A stretch of DNA of 64,000 bases from Luidia sarsii (GCA_949987565.1 OX465102.1:19355493-19419492); one strand, 5' to 3'. Positions 23,600 to 34,700 are shown, counted from the stretch's first letter. Numbers and translations: made by a program. The notes: a model not told the origin generated them from the letters alone.

Positions 23600-24125
23600 A
23601 GACCATTATATGCATTGCAGAAGCATGACAAACATGACATTCAGGTTATAAGGCTTTACCCCAACTACCGCATGGATTTTGCGTGTTCCAGGTATATCGG
23701 AAGCATTTGATCTTCGTGGCCTATCCCTCACGATGTCTCCGTGATATAAAAGATAAAAAGGATCTTCGAGAGTTGTTGCAATCCCCATTTTCATTGACTA
23801 CCTTTGGTCACACTGATGACATAGAAATCAAAGAAGGACTCTGCACTGTTGATTTTAACATCTGTTTCAGAACGGATTGCTCTATATGCAGCATTCTTGA
23901 GTATCGCACTCTCACCATCACAATGATTTTTGCCATGGTCGGAGCCAAAGAAATTGCATACCATCAGACAAGTCCGCAAAGGATGTTTTGGACTTGTATT
24001 GAGCACTACATCCATCAGTGAACTCAATGAGACGCTGCATCTGAAACCCTCTACCTTGTTGTAAATGATGAACCGCTACCTGAGTGAAAAGCCAAAGTGC
24101 AATGGAATCATGCTGCATGTCATCA
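23600..24125 (-). pseudogene. Multicopy DDE-like gene fragment ('EFTDGCSAQYKSK' type)
   Basis: Leftward frames give LIEFTDGCSAQYKSKTSFADL, then NFFGSDHGKNHCDGESAILK, AAYRAIRSETDVKINSAESFFDFY, then PFYLLYHGDIVRDRPRR and IPGTRKIHAVVGVKPYNLNV. This succession (DGC.xQYKS; FFGSxHGKxxxDG; VxxAxEFF; GTRxxHxV) is a familiar uncharacterised invertebrate multicopy family. The DG and HGKxxxDG blocks look like the catalytic acidic positions of a DDE fold, which is my inference. The pieces lie in three frames, so the copy is inactive. It may be the C-terminal half of the same type of gene as at 15.7-17.4 kb. Confidence 0.6.
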
Positions 24126-24554
24126 GATATGATATCTATGGCTTCTCTGACAGGCTCGGAGGAATCTCAGTTGGTACAATTGTATACTGCCACCATGGGG
24201 TGGATGATGATTTGTACAGCATACCAATGTGCACTCTATACTTCATTCTAAGTCAGACAACTGAAATTTTCAGCAAAATACATCACCCAAACTACTGATG
24301 ATGCTGGTAGACTTCTAAAGACCTGAGAAGAACTGAGACTACTACCAGCGGGTGTTACGAAGTCAGATATTAAAAGGGAAAACACTCTAAAGGACAGACA
24401 AGAACAACACTCATAAAGAATATGACGGCTGAGACGGTATCCCAAAAAAGGGGGAACGTCGCACGGGGGGTGGAGGTTTGGCCGCCAGCGGGAGAAGACG
24501 AGCATCGGGTCGGGCGTCGGACATCATGAGCTCACAGGTTCCGGCGCTTGGCAT

Positions 24555-24726
24555 CAGTAGAAACACGCTGTATGAGTGGCCTTTGCCATGACCTTTCTGA
24601 CAGTGTATCCTCCTGTGTTCTGCTTTGCTCTTGGAAAACATACACTGAAAGCTGGTTGCCTCTCCTTGTCTGTGGCCTGCTCCCTGTTTGAGTTTTCATT
24701 GATGTGCAGTGCAGCCAAGTAGATTC
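24555..24726 (-). CDS. Exon of a multicopy invertebrate gene (ALHxNEN motif)
   Basis: A minus-strand acceptor (CTTATTTCAG, intron side at about 24727) is followed by IYLAALHINENSNREQATDK, then RQPAFSVCFPRAK and GGYTVRKVMAKATHT. The combination 'AALHxNEN...RxQAT...(F/Y)P..K..GGYxVR' recurs in many uncharacterised transposon-like genes next to DDE-like domains. It lies just upstream (in minus orientation) of the 23.6-24.1 kb fragment and could belong to the same decayed gene. The frame stays open to about 24554. No biochemical role can be assigned. Confidence 0.5.
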
Positions 24727-24799
24727 TGAAATAAGCAAGAGTGCACATGGGAAATGAAGTGGCAATTCTAAGTTCAAACATGCCTTTTCCAAGAGACTT

Positions 24800-25588
24800 G
24801 GTTTACTTACCTTCTTGGTTGTGTATGATAAGAATGAAAGGATACTGTGGCGCTGCTGCGCCGCCGGTCGATAACACCAACAGCGAGATGGACAATTCCA
24901 CAAAAATACGTGAGAGGGGATTATGTCACGAACTGAGGACTCAAGTCCAAGGCCTGTCCGTTTGATGGAAATATACCAACACTAATGGCAAACAACTGAC
25001 GTGGCTACCACTCTACCAAGTCAGGTTAACTTCAATAAACCTCGTTATACACAGGATTTTAGAGATAAACAACTGACTGTTTTATTAGTTCACTTCTGCA
25101 ACCAATGAACCTCACACGACTGCACCTCAAAGATCGAGGCCAATATACCTCATCCCGGCAATCCACCTATGCAACTGATGAAACAGCTACCCAAAACGAC
25201 AGTAGCAAGTTATGCCACTGCACATGTAAGAGTAATCCTTGTAGCAGCCCAAGACCTGTAAGCTTTCCAGCAACTCCAATCCCCGAACCGGGACACTGTT
25301 GCCCAACCACACAGGCCTAAACGTCACCTGTCACTCTGCTCAACCTACAGCCACCCCAGCTGACACTATACCCACCTGTTATAAGTGATAGCTAGCTACA
25401 ACTACTCTGTCTCACCGTTATACTGCCCTCCACAAACATTTGTTTTGCGAAATTGCAGCATTCAATGCATTGTTCCGAAAAATAATTTAGATCTCGGGGT
25501 GAGACATAAATTATTTCTTTACTCTTTTCTCCAAAAATACACAATTTTAGACTACTATCTACTACTTTCTACTATAACCATCTTCAAA
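24800..25588. other. Gene-free stretch
   Basis: CA-rich and AT-rich DNA with short open frames. No protein family, RNA or repeat was identified. Confidence 0.4.
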
Positions 25589-25686
25589 CTGTATAAGATT
25601 TAAAGTGATATACAAAAATGTTGCAAACTGCTTACTGACTAAAATTACCAAAATGCAAATCAATCTCAAAGGCTGTATAAGATTTA
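25589..25686 (-). mobile_element. 5'-truncated short retroelement with 14-bp target duplication
   Basis: CTGTATAAGATTTA stands at 25589-25602 and again at 25673-25686. The 70 bases between them are, on the minus strand, the constant 3' tail of the hairpin-armed element (CCTTTGAGATTG ... GTAATTTTAGTCAGTAAGCA ... GTATATCACTT). A perfect 14-bp duplication plus 5' truncation is the mark of target-primed reverse transcription. It fixes the element's 3' end as TATCACTT with no poly(A). Confidence 0.85.
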
Positions 25687-26199
25687 TGTAAATCTGTGAA
25701 CATTTGTTGGAAGAAAGTGTAGTGAACGATTCATTTTATATATATGTAGTATATTTTTCAGCAATCTCTTTAAGAAAGGGTGCTTGCAAGTTAACCAAAC
25801 AAACACAAAGCTGAAAAACTTGGATGGAAATAGACCTATAGTTGGCTGAAATGTGGTGGAGAATTTCAAAATGTTTGATTCTGGCATTGGCCCTTTCTAC
25901 ATGAATTCTACTTCGGGCAATCTTGTAATAAACTTCAGCCTCCTGCTTACTAAAATGGGATTAATTTCTTAAAAAGGGAGGAATATGTAGACACACCCTA
26001 CAATGGCAGCATCAGAAACGGATCCAGAATACAGATCGGAGCAAAAAAACCAAAGCTGCATTTGGAGCAACTCCTGTTACAGCTTTAACTGTATGTTTTA
26101 CTGTAAGATTCGGACTGTTTGTGTAAAGTGCAGTCCATAGCGCTTGTTTTTTTCTTTTTGCTCTGAATAGAGCGCCCTCTATTACATGTAGTTACTTAC

Positions 26200-26367
26200 T
26201 GGAGAAACTCTTGCTCCATGCTCAAACAAACAGTCGTTAAGCACATTGTTTGTGTCAGCCATTTTGACAAGATCATTCACTGTGTCACTTCTGATATTTT
26301 CTTCAATCAAGAACGCAGAGGTAATTATTCCTTTCCAAGTTTCTTTGCAAAATGAACCTTTAAACAC
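26200..26367 (-). CDS. Exon-like ORF with a perfect splice donor
   Basis: The minus-strand frame reads FKGSFCKETWKGIITSAFLI, then EENIRSDTVNDLVKMADTNN and VLNDCLFEHGARVSP. It ends at 26200 on a consensus donor GTAAGTAAC. Composition is protein-like, with amphipathic helices and no low complexity. The acceptor side is probably near 26365. I do not recognise the family. It may be an exon of a host gene or of a transposon gene reading left. Confidence 0.4.
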
Positions 26368-26764
26368 CTTTTATGAGATTTTAGGCCCTTTAATTTTATT
26401 GATAATCTGGGATTTAGCCATTGTTTTAAGGTTAATTTCTGGATAGAATACACTGTGTAGTACTAAGGCATCCATTATGATTTATGTTACTACAATGTAC
26501 ATGCATAGAAATTCGATCTTGACCTAGATGATCCTAAATCTTGCTCTTATTGACAGAGAAGCAACTGCCGGTGCTTTGGATTGATCTTGGGTTGACGGGG
26601 CGGGGGGGTTCGGTTAACTGAAGTTTTAATTCCCGCTCCGGACAGACGGCAATTGCCCATGTGACCATGCCCCCCCCCCCCCCCAAGAAAACAACAATCA
26701 TGTATCGATGTGGCAATCGTTGGCGTACGGGTTTTTTTCGGTACATTTTCAGGCCTTGTTTTAT

Positions 26765-27130
26765 TCGCAGATTGTTCGCGTATCATTCGCGAAGAGAGCG
26801 TCGTACGTTGGACCATGGAGCATGGTTGGACTTATAAACCCTGTCTCCCCAACTCTCAACCCACCCCCGATCGATTGCCGCGAATTGGCAACTATCTTCG
26901 CGAAAGAAATGACGTCCCAGACCGGTAGTTTCTCCTTTGATGGATGGCCGCTGGTCTTCGCGAATCTTCGCGGAGGAGACGATTCCCTGGCTCGGTAATT
27001 ATTTTCTCCTCGGACCAATTCGCGAATCGCTGGTTCTCTTCGCGAAGGAAATGACTCCCCGGACAGGTAAATATAAGAATTTGCGGACGCTATCGCGAAG
27101 AATCATTCACACAAATTTGTCGCGAATAGT
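26765..27130. repeat. Cluster of TTCGCGAA-type palindromes
   Basis: CGCGA-centred words (ATTCGCGAAG, TTCGCGAAAG, TTCGCGAATC, TTCGCGGA, TTCGCGAAGG, ATCGCGAAG, GTCGCGAATA) occur about nine times in 370 bases of otherwise AT-rich DNA, with loosely repeated flanks such as GAAATGAC..CC.GAC.GGTA. It is a degenerate repeat, possibly a DNA-binding array. It is flanked on the left by C- and G-homopolymers. Confidence 0.6.
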
Positions 27131-27319
27131 GACAATAATTTCGATCGTTACGGTACATATACGTTTATGTAATGTACATATACATGGAAATGGATATAGT
27201 GTATATAATATAAAGAAATTAAATTATTATTTTGGCAAGAACACTACGGTCTGAATAATTACTTGTCATTCTTTAATTAACGAAAACTACCTATACATAC
27301 AGTATCCAGCGCCTTTAGC

Positions 27320-27970
27320 GGCATAGCGGTAATCCTTTTGCCCTCTTTTGCTAGAAGACTTGAACTATCTTTGAACTTCCGCAGTCTGTTTGGAGAATTG
27401 TTGAATGGTTGATACTCCTGTGTTAGTTTTTTTCTGCAGCACAGCAACATTAGGAATATCTCCAGCTACCTTACTAACTGCCAAGCTCAGCCGGTGACAC
27501 ACAGTGCATGGCTATGCAAGTGGGCACTTTTCTCTGATGTAGACCCACCACACCATTCTGGTCACTTAACATGACACTTGCTCCGTCCACACCGAGTCTT
27601 AGTAAAACAATACCACAGGATGCAATTCAATTCACATGAAAAATAACTGAATTATAATATTCAAAGGTTTATGTTGTAAAACATGTATTTACATTTTTTT
27701 ATCTATAGTATGTATAATTAATCATTTTACCTTTTTAGTTGAGTTTGTAAGCAGCAGATACATCCTTTAGTTTGTCATAAATTGTTTGAACTTTGCCGTC
27801 AACTACTTCCTTTATTTTGAGAAAGGTTGTCTTTATGCTGTCACCATGCAAATAGATGCCGTACTATTATGACCAAGTGTTTCTCTGATTAGCTGTCTGT
27901 AGACTCATCCAAACCCTCACCGATGTATGGAGATTTCTTTATCTTGTCTGTTTGTCGAACCAGAACCTTT
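27320..27970 (-). pseudogene. Second hAT-type transposase fragment
   Basis: Leftward, across frames: IKKSPYIGEGLDESTDS, then SEKHLVII, then LHGDSIKTTFLKIKEVVDGK, VQTIYDKLKDVSAAYK, then after a gap LGVDGASVMLSDQNGVVGL, TCIAMHC(V)SHRLSLAV, and finally QPFNNSPNRLRKFKDSS. The DESTD block and the DGAxxM...HC..HRL block are hAT landmarks, carrying the first and second catalytic Asp regions. The sequence between 27610 and 27735 may be an intron. Stops and frame changes make it inactive. No long open frame remains, which is why it is easy to miss. A possible N-terminal exon lies at 28195-28340. Confidence 0.7.
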
Positions 27971-28194
27971 AAAATGATGAAAATATTGAATTTTGATTGT
28001 ACATATACATAATTACTACATCAATCATTATAATATTGGACAAAAGGGAAAACCTATTTTGAACAACACAACTAATGAAAAGTCCCTTGTCCTGCGGGAT
28101 ACAATTTCTTTCAGTAGTAACATAATTTAGACTATCATTAAAATATAAACAAATACCCAGTTTAATCATATGTATAAATGTACATGATACTATG

Positions 28195-28340
28195 TAATCA
28201 AGGAGCTTGTTCTGGGACCAAGGTGACTCCTTTGTGGAATATCCTCCTCTCCTGAGGGCTTTGATTTCATGACACCCTTGCTCTCTCAAAAGATTCAGGA
28301 GAGATGCATACTTATGATTAGGCAATTCCCAATACACGTA
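28195..28340 (-). CDS. Possible N-terminal exon of the hAT fragment
   Basis: The minus frame reads ELPNHKYASLLNLLREQGCH then EIKALRRGGYSTKESPWSQN, then KLLDYI. It has normal protein composition and lies directly upstream (same strand) of the hAT blocks at 27320-27970. Linkage to that gene is inferred from position only. Confidence 0.35.
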
Positions 28341-28619
28341 TAGGTATTGAACTCTACTTTTGGTCTTGTTTCCATTTATTTTGAGTGCATTTCCTCAATT
28401 ATTCAACTCTGTAACACACACATATCAATCTTTAAATGTATAATCATCCTAACATAGCAGTAGATCCAATCTAAGGATAGGTTTCCAATCTTCAAATTGA
28501 TCTTATATAGTGTTAGTGAAATACTTGAACAATGCAGTCTAATTAATCTTTCTTAATAGGAATGTACACGGTATTTTGACAAATGTTTAATATTTAAACT
28601 ACGAAGGCCTACTTAGGCC

Positions 28620-29113
28620 TTTACTGCTAACTTTATAAAAAGAAAATGGAAAAGCATACGTCACAACATGATTGACATCCTACAGTAATGATCCATGTCA
28701 TTAATCTTCATGCTAATATCCATTCATTTAGACAAAACGTACGTCCGTTGAGTCCATTAAACCATGTTTATACGTACATATACATAAGTAGCAGGTTATA
28801 TTTGCATTAATCTGGGAAAAAAAGCTCTTAGTATTTTGTATATCTATCAAGCTAGTCGCAGGCAATCCTTTACTGCTAACTTTATAAAAAGCAAATGGAA
28901 AAGCATACGTCACAACATGATTGACATCCTACTGTAACGATCCATGTCATTAATCTTCATGCTAATATCCATTCATTTAGACAAAACGTACGTCCGTTGA
29001 GTCCATTAAACCATGTTAACGTACATATACATAAGAAGCAGGTTATATATGCATTAATCTGGAAAAAAACTCTTAGTATTTTGTATATCTATCAAGCTAG
29101 TCGCAGGCAATCC
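28620..29113 (+). repeat. ~248-bp tandem duplication
   Basis: TTTACTGCTAACTTTATAAA at 28620 recurs at 28868. The copies run in parallel to the CAAGCTAGTCGCAGGCAATC ends at 28867 and 29113, differing by a handful of substitutions and 3- to 5-base indels. A 16-base G run follows. Confidence 0.93.
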
Positions 29114-30630
29114 CGTAAATGGGGGGGGGGGGGGTTCAAATTCAACCAGAGTCTATTTTAACTTCATAACTGGTACAGTTTCCAAACCAAAGTATAATAG
29201 GTGAAAAATGTTTTGATTTAGGCGTTTGAAAATAAACCCCTCCCTGCTTACCCTATTCACTCCCATACTGAATGAGAAAGATCAACTTTTGCCAAATCCC
29301 CCCCTAAAAAAACCTTCAGTTACTGGCCTATCAGGTGTCTTTTATCGTTAAGACAGTAAATGTTTGGATGAAGGCTAAAAGCAAACGAAAAATCGAGTTA
29401 CTTAGTGTACTATTTCCTGAATAACTTGTAGCTGTCAGGCCCAACACTCTCTAGAAGCTCAGGGTCACAAACGCTTTCCACACCAATGACTAGGTTTAAT
29501 CTGCAACCAATCAACAGATAACAAAAAATGAAAAATAATTTGAGCGGCAGGGCTGAATAGACAGCAAACCGGCAGCAAAAGTTGAGCACAAGCTCAAGCT
29601 ATTATCAAACAGTGACTTCCATCATGCTTGTGTGCAAAAATACAATGTGATGATGTGGCAAAGTGGGAAGGGTCAGGTACACAGACTTCCCAAACACAAT
29701 TACAATACAATACTAAAAGAACCAGACTAAACCACATGGTTTTAACACATAATACTAGAGAAATTGTACTCCGGTGTTATGCAATGTAATGTACTCCCAC
29801 AGAAACTAACTGGGCCTGTGTTACACTTAGTAATATGCTGGAAAATGAAACAGAGCGACCAACCTTTGCATAATTGTACATAATTATACACATGGTACCA
29901 ACAGGCGCAAGCTTGTATGTATACCTCTACTGTCCTTGCAAATAATTACCTGTAAAGATTGGCTGTATATGTTTTCACCTTAGCTTGGCATGGACAATTA
30001 GCAATAAATGACTTAACTACACGTAGGCCGTGGGGCAAGGCCCTTTTTAAAAAGGGCTTCAGAAATTAACGTTCTTCATCACATCTGGGGGCAACCTGAA
30101 AATAAGCTTTATAACCCAATTCTTGGGTGCTGAATCCAAATATGCTTGTTTGCACGCTCGAAACTTGAACGTTTTTACAGGAGAGGCAATTTTTGGGGAC
30201 AGAAAATGTGTTGTTTGTCAATTTTAGAAGAAATGAAAACAATGAGTACAGTATATCGTCGGTTCAGAGTAAAAAGGACTTAAAAGCACAGTTTGACGGT
30301 CTTACCAAAATTTGATGGTTCACTGTATTCAAAGAACATTTGTCTTGTCGCTGCCTTGCATGGAGTTGCTTTGAGTCCTTTTGATTTGTTTCAGATAAAA
30401 TTATTTTAGAGTCTCATACAATGATTATACAATGTTTCATTGATTGCCCTTTGCTTGTAAATGTTGAATTATTGCTTCTTTTAAGACTGCTGGAGTTTCA
30501 GTATATGCAAGTGTACAGTAATGCATCTTCTTGGATGTTTTACGTGTCATACCCCCAAGTTTGAGTATGACTATACTATAGGCCATATTTTATGTTTTTT
30601 CTTTCCCTTCTGGGAATAGAGTTACATGTA
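29114..30630. other. Mostly featureless, with one possible terminal exon
   Basis: On the minus strand at 29413-29502, an acceptor-like GGTTGCAG precedes the frame LNLVIGVESVCDPELLESVG, then PDSYKLFRK and a stop. It is protein-like but isolated and unassigned. The rest shows no coding, RNA or repeat signal. Confidence 0.3.
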
Positions 30631-30632
30631 TC

Positions 30633-30725
30633 CTCTCAGAAGTGCCACTGGAGGGTTGCCCTAGCCATGTGTCGGCATTCTCTCAGAAGTGCCACTGGAG
30701 GATTGCCTTGGCCCTGTGTCCAGCA
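30633..30725 (+). repeat. Short tandem duplication
   Basis: TCTCAGAAGTGCCACTGGAG followed by G(A/G)TTGCC(C/T)T(A/G)GCC.TGTG appears twice about 47 bases apart. Confidence 0.8.
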
Positions 30726-30812
30726 TGGTCTGGATTTGTGTTTACTTAAGGACATTCCCAGGGTGATTGCCTGACCGGTATTGATGGGTTGTTGGGTTTG
30801 TGAGTGGGAGCG

Positions 30813-30919
30813 GCATTCCTTTCCTTGCTCTGGTGTAGAGTGCATCGCTCTCCGTGCTCTGGTCTGGAATCGCCCTTCTCATAAGCCATCCACACCCCCA
30901 TCATCTCCCCGGTACAGGT
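30813..30919 (+). repeat. 107-bp direct repeat, copy 1, with exon-like borders
   Basis: It is identical to 31865-31971. It contains an acceptor-like TTTCCTTGCTCTGGTGTAG, an open segment (ECIALRALVWNRPSHKPST, then PPSSPRYR), and at its right edge CAG followed by GTATGT, a good donor. In the second copy CAG is followed by GTTCCC instead, so only this copy has a spliceable border. Confidence 0.7.
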
Positions 30920-31864
30920 ATGTTTCCCTGGAACTGTCTTTCATTTATTATTATTCTATAATAACCTGTAGTCAAATTATCCTCATTAATTGAGTATTTT
31001 AAAGGAGTGTGTGGTTTTCATTGCCAATCCCCAAGGTTGACGATAACTCGTTCGTACAGTGTATACATTGACTGTCACATTCCTGCTCCGAAACTTTGGT
31101 GAACAATCAATTAGCTCCTTTCCTCTGTTAATATTATATGTTGATTGTGCTTAGTGCCGATTCCTTTCGTCATTAGGATGATCCATTCTATTCGAATTGT
31201 TTAGAATGTATGAGTTTTCATTCTTTTCCACTCCTCTATTGAATATGTCTTTAGAAATGCCCATTTTTATTGTTTAGAATATAGAAACTATATATAGGGA
31301 TTTATAAGTTGTATTTTTCTGTGTGTATTCAGTCCGAAGTATGGTAGGTTTCAGTCGAACCATAGTCGAACAATATTTGTTTCTTGTATACAAGCACTTT
31401 GCTACAGTGGGAAACTTCTTTCCGCCTTAGGCTATAGCACGGACCTAGTAGGCCTGGTAACGCCCCACTCTGGACATTCCAATGGTGTGCCAGCTTGTGT
31501 TTCTCTAAGTTGACCTTTGCCCTGTGCCCAGACCAGGCAAGAGGCTGGGGAGGTTTCGACTGACATTGCGTGTGGTATGCTTAGACCACTTGTTTATGCA
31601 TAATAGCCGGTCTGCCACCATCTGTTGTTTGCTTGGCTGCACTGTGTTTTGTTCTTGTAGTATTTGCATGTAACTGGTACTGCTAATCTGGGAGTGAGCC
31701 AAATTGTATGTGTTGTTGGAAGATTTCGAGTGTTTTCTGGATCTCTGATGGCTATAGGCAGTATAGTTATTCTTTTTTTAGATTTAGTTTGGACATTTTC
31801 TTATTCGATTCCCCATTAATTAATTGTCAAGTTAAATGTACTTTTAAATGACTCGATTGAGCAC

Positions 31865-31971
31865 GCATTCCTTTCCTTGCTCTGGTGTAGAGTGCATCGC
31901 TCTCCGTGCTCTGGTCTGGAATCGCCCTTCTCATAAGCCATCCACACCCCCATCATCTCCCCGGTACAGGT
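31865..31971 (+). repeat. 107-bp direct repeat, copy 2
   Basis: This is a perfect second copy of 30813-30919, 1,052 bases downstream. The open frame reads on through the right edge (to about 32090) because the donor is replaced. Confidence 0.85.
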
Positions 31972-32030
31972 TCCCTTGCTGCCTTTCCCGTGTCGTTAGA
32001 CAAGATTGGGACGGTACCGTGCGACCTGTG

Positions 32031-32146
32031 GAGCTGATTGTCGTCTCAACCCCCGGAAACTCAGCTAAGTCCCCCTTCATCTGTCCCTGAGCTGATTGTC
32101 GTCTCAACCCCCTGGAAACTCAGCTAAGTCCCCCTTCATCTGTCCC
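32031..32146 (+). repeat. 58-bp tandem duplication
   Basis: GAGCTGATTGTCGTCTCAAC starts at 32031 and 32089. The two units are nearly identical. Confidence 0.93.
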
Positions 32147-32659
32147 TTTCGCCAGCCTGACGTCCTTCGACGCTTGACCCCTCTCGTCTGCCTATAGATG
32201 TATACCCTTTCTACACCGTGGACTCATTCATTGTGAACTTTGTGCTCGCGCGCAACAGGAGGAGCCTGCCCTGCACGCCAATCATCACGTGGATGGGAGA
32301 ACCTGAAATTATTTGACGCTATTTAATTACTGTACTGTTGCATTCATCAATTGCGTAGACTGTAATGTCAGTTATCTTGTGTTCTTTGATTTTCATTTTG
32401 TTGCTGTAAGTTTGTCCTTCCCGAGGATACCGTGTGCGAGTGACACGAATAATAATTTATTCCATAACTGTACATAAACCTCTTTTCCCCCTTGTTGTAT
32501 TCTTTTTTTTTGTTATTTTGTCGAACCGGAGAGCTAAGGTTTTTCTGCATAAAGAATAGACCTGGCGACATACGCATCTTGATGATATTTCCCCAAGCTG
32601 TTATTTCCCATATTTTCAGTCTGTCTCATTTAGAAATAAACGACTCCTGCATAGAGTAC

Positions 32660-33000
32660 TCATCTACTTTGAATAATGCCAATGGCTTTTAATATTCCAA
32701 TTCAAGTACATACAAAAGTGCATGTTAATTAATATTTTGAATTGAGATACCAACAATTAAAAATTCAGGGAAATTCATTAAAAACTTTATCAAGCAACTG
32801 GTTATTCATCTACTTTGAATAACAGCTTTTGTTATTCCAAGTACATATAAATCAAAAAAGTTCATTAGGTTAGGGCCATAGGATATATTTCTATTGTTAT
32901 TTAAACAAAAATCAAAATGGAATGCTAAGTGCATGTTAATTACCATATTGAATTGAGATACAGGGAAATTAATTAACAACTTAATCAAGCAATTGGCGCT
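32660..33000 (+). repeat. Imperfect tandem duplication
   Basis: CATCTACTTTGAATAA (32661, 32807), GTGCATGTTAATTA (about 32720, 32930) and CAGGGAAATT.ATTAA.AAC (about 32766, 32963) recur in order with varying spacing of about 146-210 bases. Confidence 0.7.
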
Positions 33001-33579
33001 GTTTTTAGCAAAAATCCAGACAATGTCTGTGGCTCAGTTGAATACTGCTCATTTCGGAGCTCTTAAAAACTGATCCCAGAATTAAGACTCGAGCCGTATT
33101 CAATTACTGCATTCTTAAAATCATGATGTTTTAAGTGATTTGGAATGTTTTGAATTGCCAATCCTGGCTTCAATGACACCCTTGCAATGACAAACATTCA
33201 CAATTATAAGGAAAACAGGAATACTTAAACTGAACTTTTCTTTTTCACTTTAGCACAACATAAACTTTATACACTGTACATTTATTTCAGCACTTTCAAG
33301 TTTTGTTTGGGACTTTGCTATGCATTAACCCATGTCACATTACTTTCTGGGACACATTATTCCTCCTTTTGTGCTCTTTTTGGTTGGTAGTAGTGTGATG
33401 GCATTCTGGAATGATTTGAGATTCACAGAGGTCTTTCAGCTTTTTCGAGCAGATTGTGAGGGGAGTGCTGTACGCAGATTTTGCCTCCTGATGAATGCTC
33501 TCACTTGATCTGCGTCGTCCTGCTACAGCAACTTTGATTGAACAGAAGTCATCACTGAGGCTGTATTGTACTGAATGAT

Positions 33580-34020
33580 AGGGGCAATTCCATGGTAACG
33601 GAAGGACATTCACAGGCAGTTTCCAATTTGTGAGAACATATATTTTAAAGACTTTAGCCAATATTAAAAACAAAATATCATAGTTATGTGACCATTGGTG
33701 CTACCTTTCATTTTCACTGGAAAAAATGAGTTAGTTCTTACACTAACAAAATATCCATTTAATGAGGTCGGTAACGGAAGGACGCAAAACGGACATGGGG
33801 TTTTCACTGAAAACGTATTTCATTTAAATGCTCTGAAGTGTGAGAGTCAATAATGTTGAAAATGTATTGAATAGAATCTATAGCCTGTACCACAATACCT
33901 AATCAGTTCTAAATTTGGTTTTGGTAATTTACATAGTCAATGTATGGGAGATGACGCATCTGTTTTTAGTGCTTCAAACAGATACATACTCGAATGAGTA
34001 GTGTACAGTTATGTGGCATA
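33580..34020 (+). repeat. Dispersed repeat with GGTAACGGAAGGAC, copy 2
   Basis: It parallels 9661-10190 with short deletions. The GGTAACGGAAGGAC word is present at about 33594 and 33771, while the doubled motif of copy 1 is deleted. It ends near an ATAAATAAATAAATAA run at 34020-34050. Confidence 0.85.
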
Positions 34021-34063
34021 TAAATAGCTAATAAATAAATAAATAACTAGAGATTTATGTCTG

Positions 34064-34700
34064 TTGGCAAACAGAACATAACGCTTTTCTGCATCTGGTT
34101 CTCTTAGAAAAAAAAATGACATCAGCGGGATTCGAACCCGTACCCTCCATTCCTACCCCAAAACGCACGTGCATATTTTGTGCACAAAGTGTATGGGACT
34201 TTATTATAATGTGTAAAAAATCATAATAATTCTGAACAATGGTCAATTGTTTTCCAAACGGGATTTGGAATGTCTATCGTAATAGCTAACTGCTCACCAA
34301 ATTTCGAGAAGATTGACCTTTGGCTAATATGTGTGTTAAAATCACGCATTTTGATGACGTCATGATTACGTCATTGAATTTTGGCCCCGGAAGATGTTTC
34401 TAAACTACATCCCCAATAGATATAAACAAAAAAATGAAAAAAATCTTGCTCTCTTGGCGAAATATGCTCAATTGAATGTTAAAATCTGAAATTAATATTT
34501 ATGCGATTAGGTCACGGTCAAATGATGGCATTTTTTGGATACACCTTTTCTCAACTTAGATATATTGCAAAATTGAAACCAAACGAAATTGCATTTTTGC
34601 TTAAAATGGAGTTTGAAATTTGCCCCTTTAAAGCACTGTCACGTGACACATAATGACGTCACTCCATGCCAGCGTAAAATTTGTTATCGAGTGAGGGCGC
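34064..34700 (-). mobile_element. CRE-bearing repeat, inverted copy
   Basis: It is homologous, in reverse, to 36068-36800. Shared text includes the stretch around GACGTCATGATTACG, AAACCAAACGAAATTG, TTTGCCCCTTTAAAGCA and GTCACGTGAC. Two TGACGTCA palindromes lie at 34355-34362 and 34654-34661. A tRNA-like T-arm sits at its left end (34096-34150). Confidence 0.75.
34096..34150 (-). ncRNA. tRNA 3'-half-like sequence (possible SINE piece)
   Basis: The minus strand reads ACGGGTTCGAATCCCGC, a near-perfect tRNA T-arm (four of five stem pairs, TTCGAAT loop) followed by TGATGTCA and a T run. I could not find the matching 5' acceptor strand, D-arm or anticodon arm upstream. It looks like a tRNA-derived SINE fragment rather than a tRNA gene. 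It is absent from the sister repeat at 36.7 kb. Confidence 0.4.

Noticed and set aside
34096..34150. Functional tRNA gene
   Set aside because: Only the T-arm is present; no D-arm, anticodon arm or matching acceptor strand.
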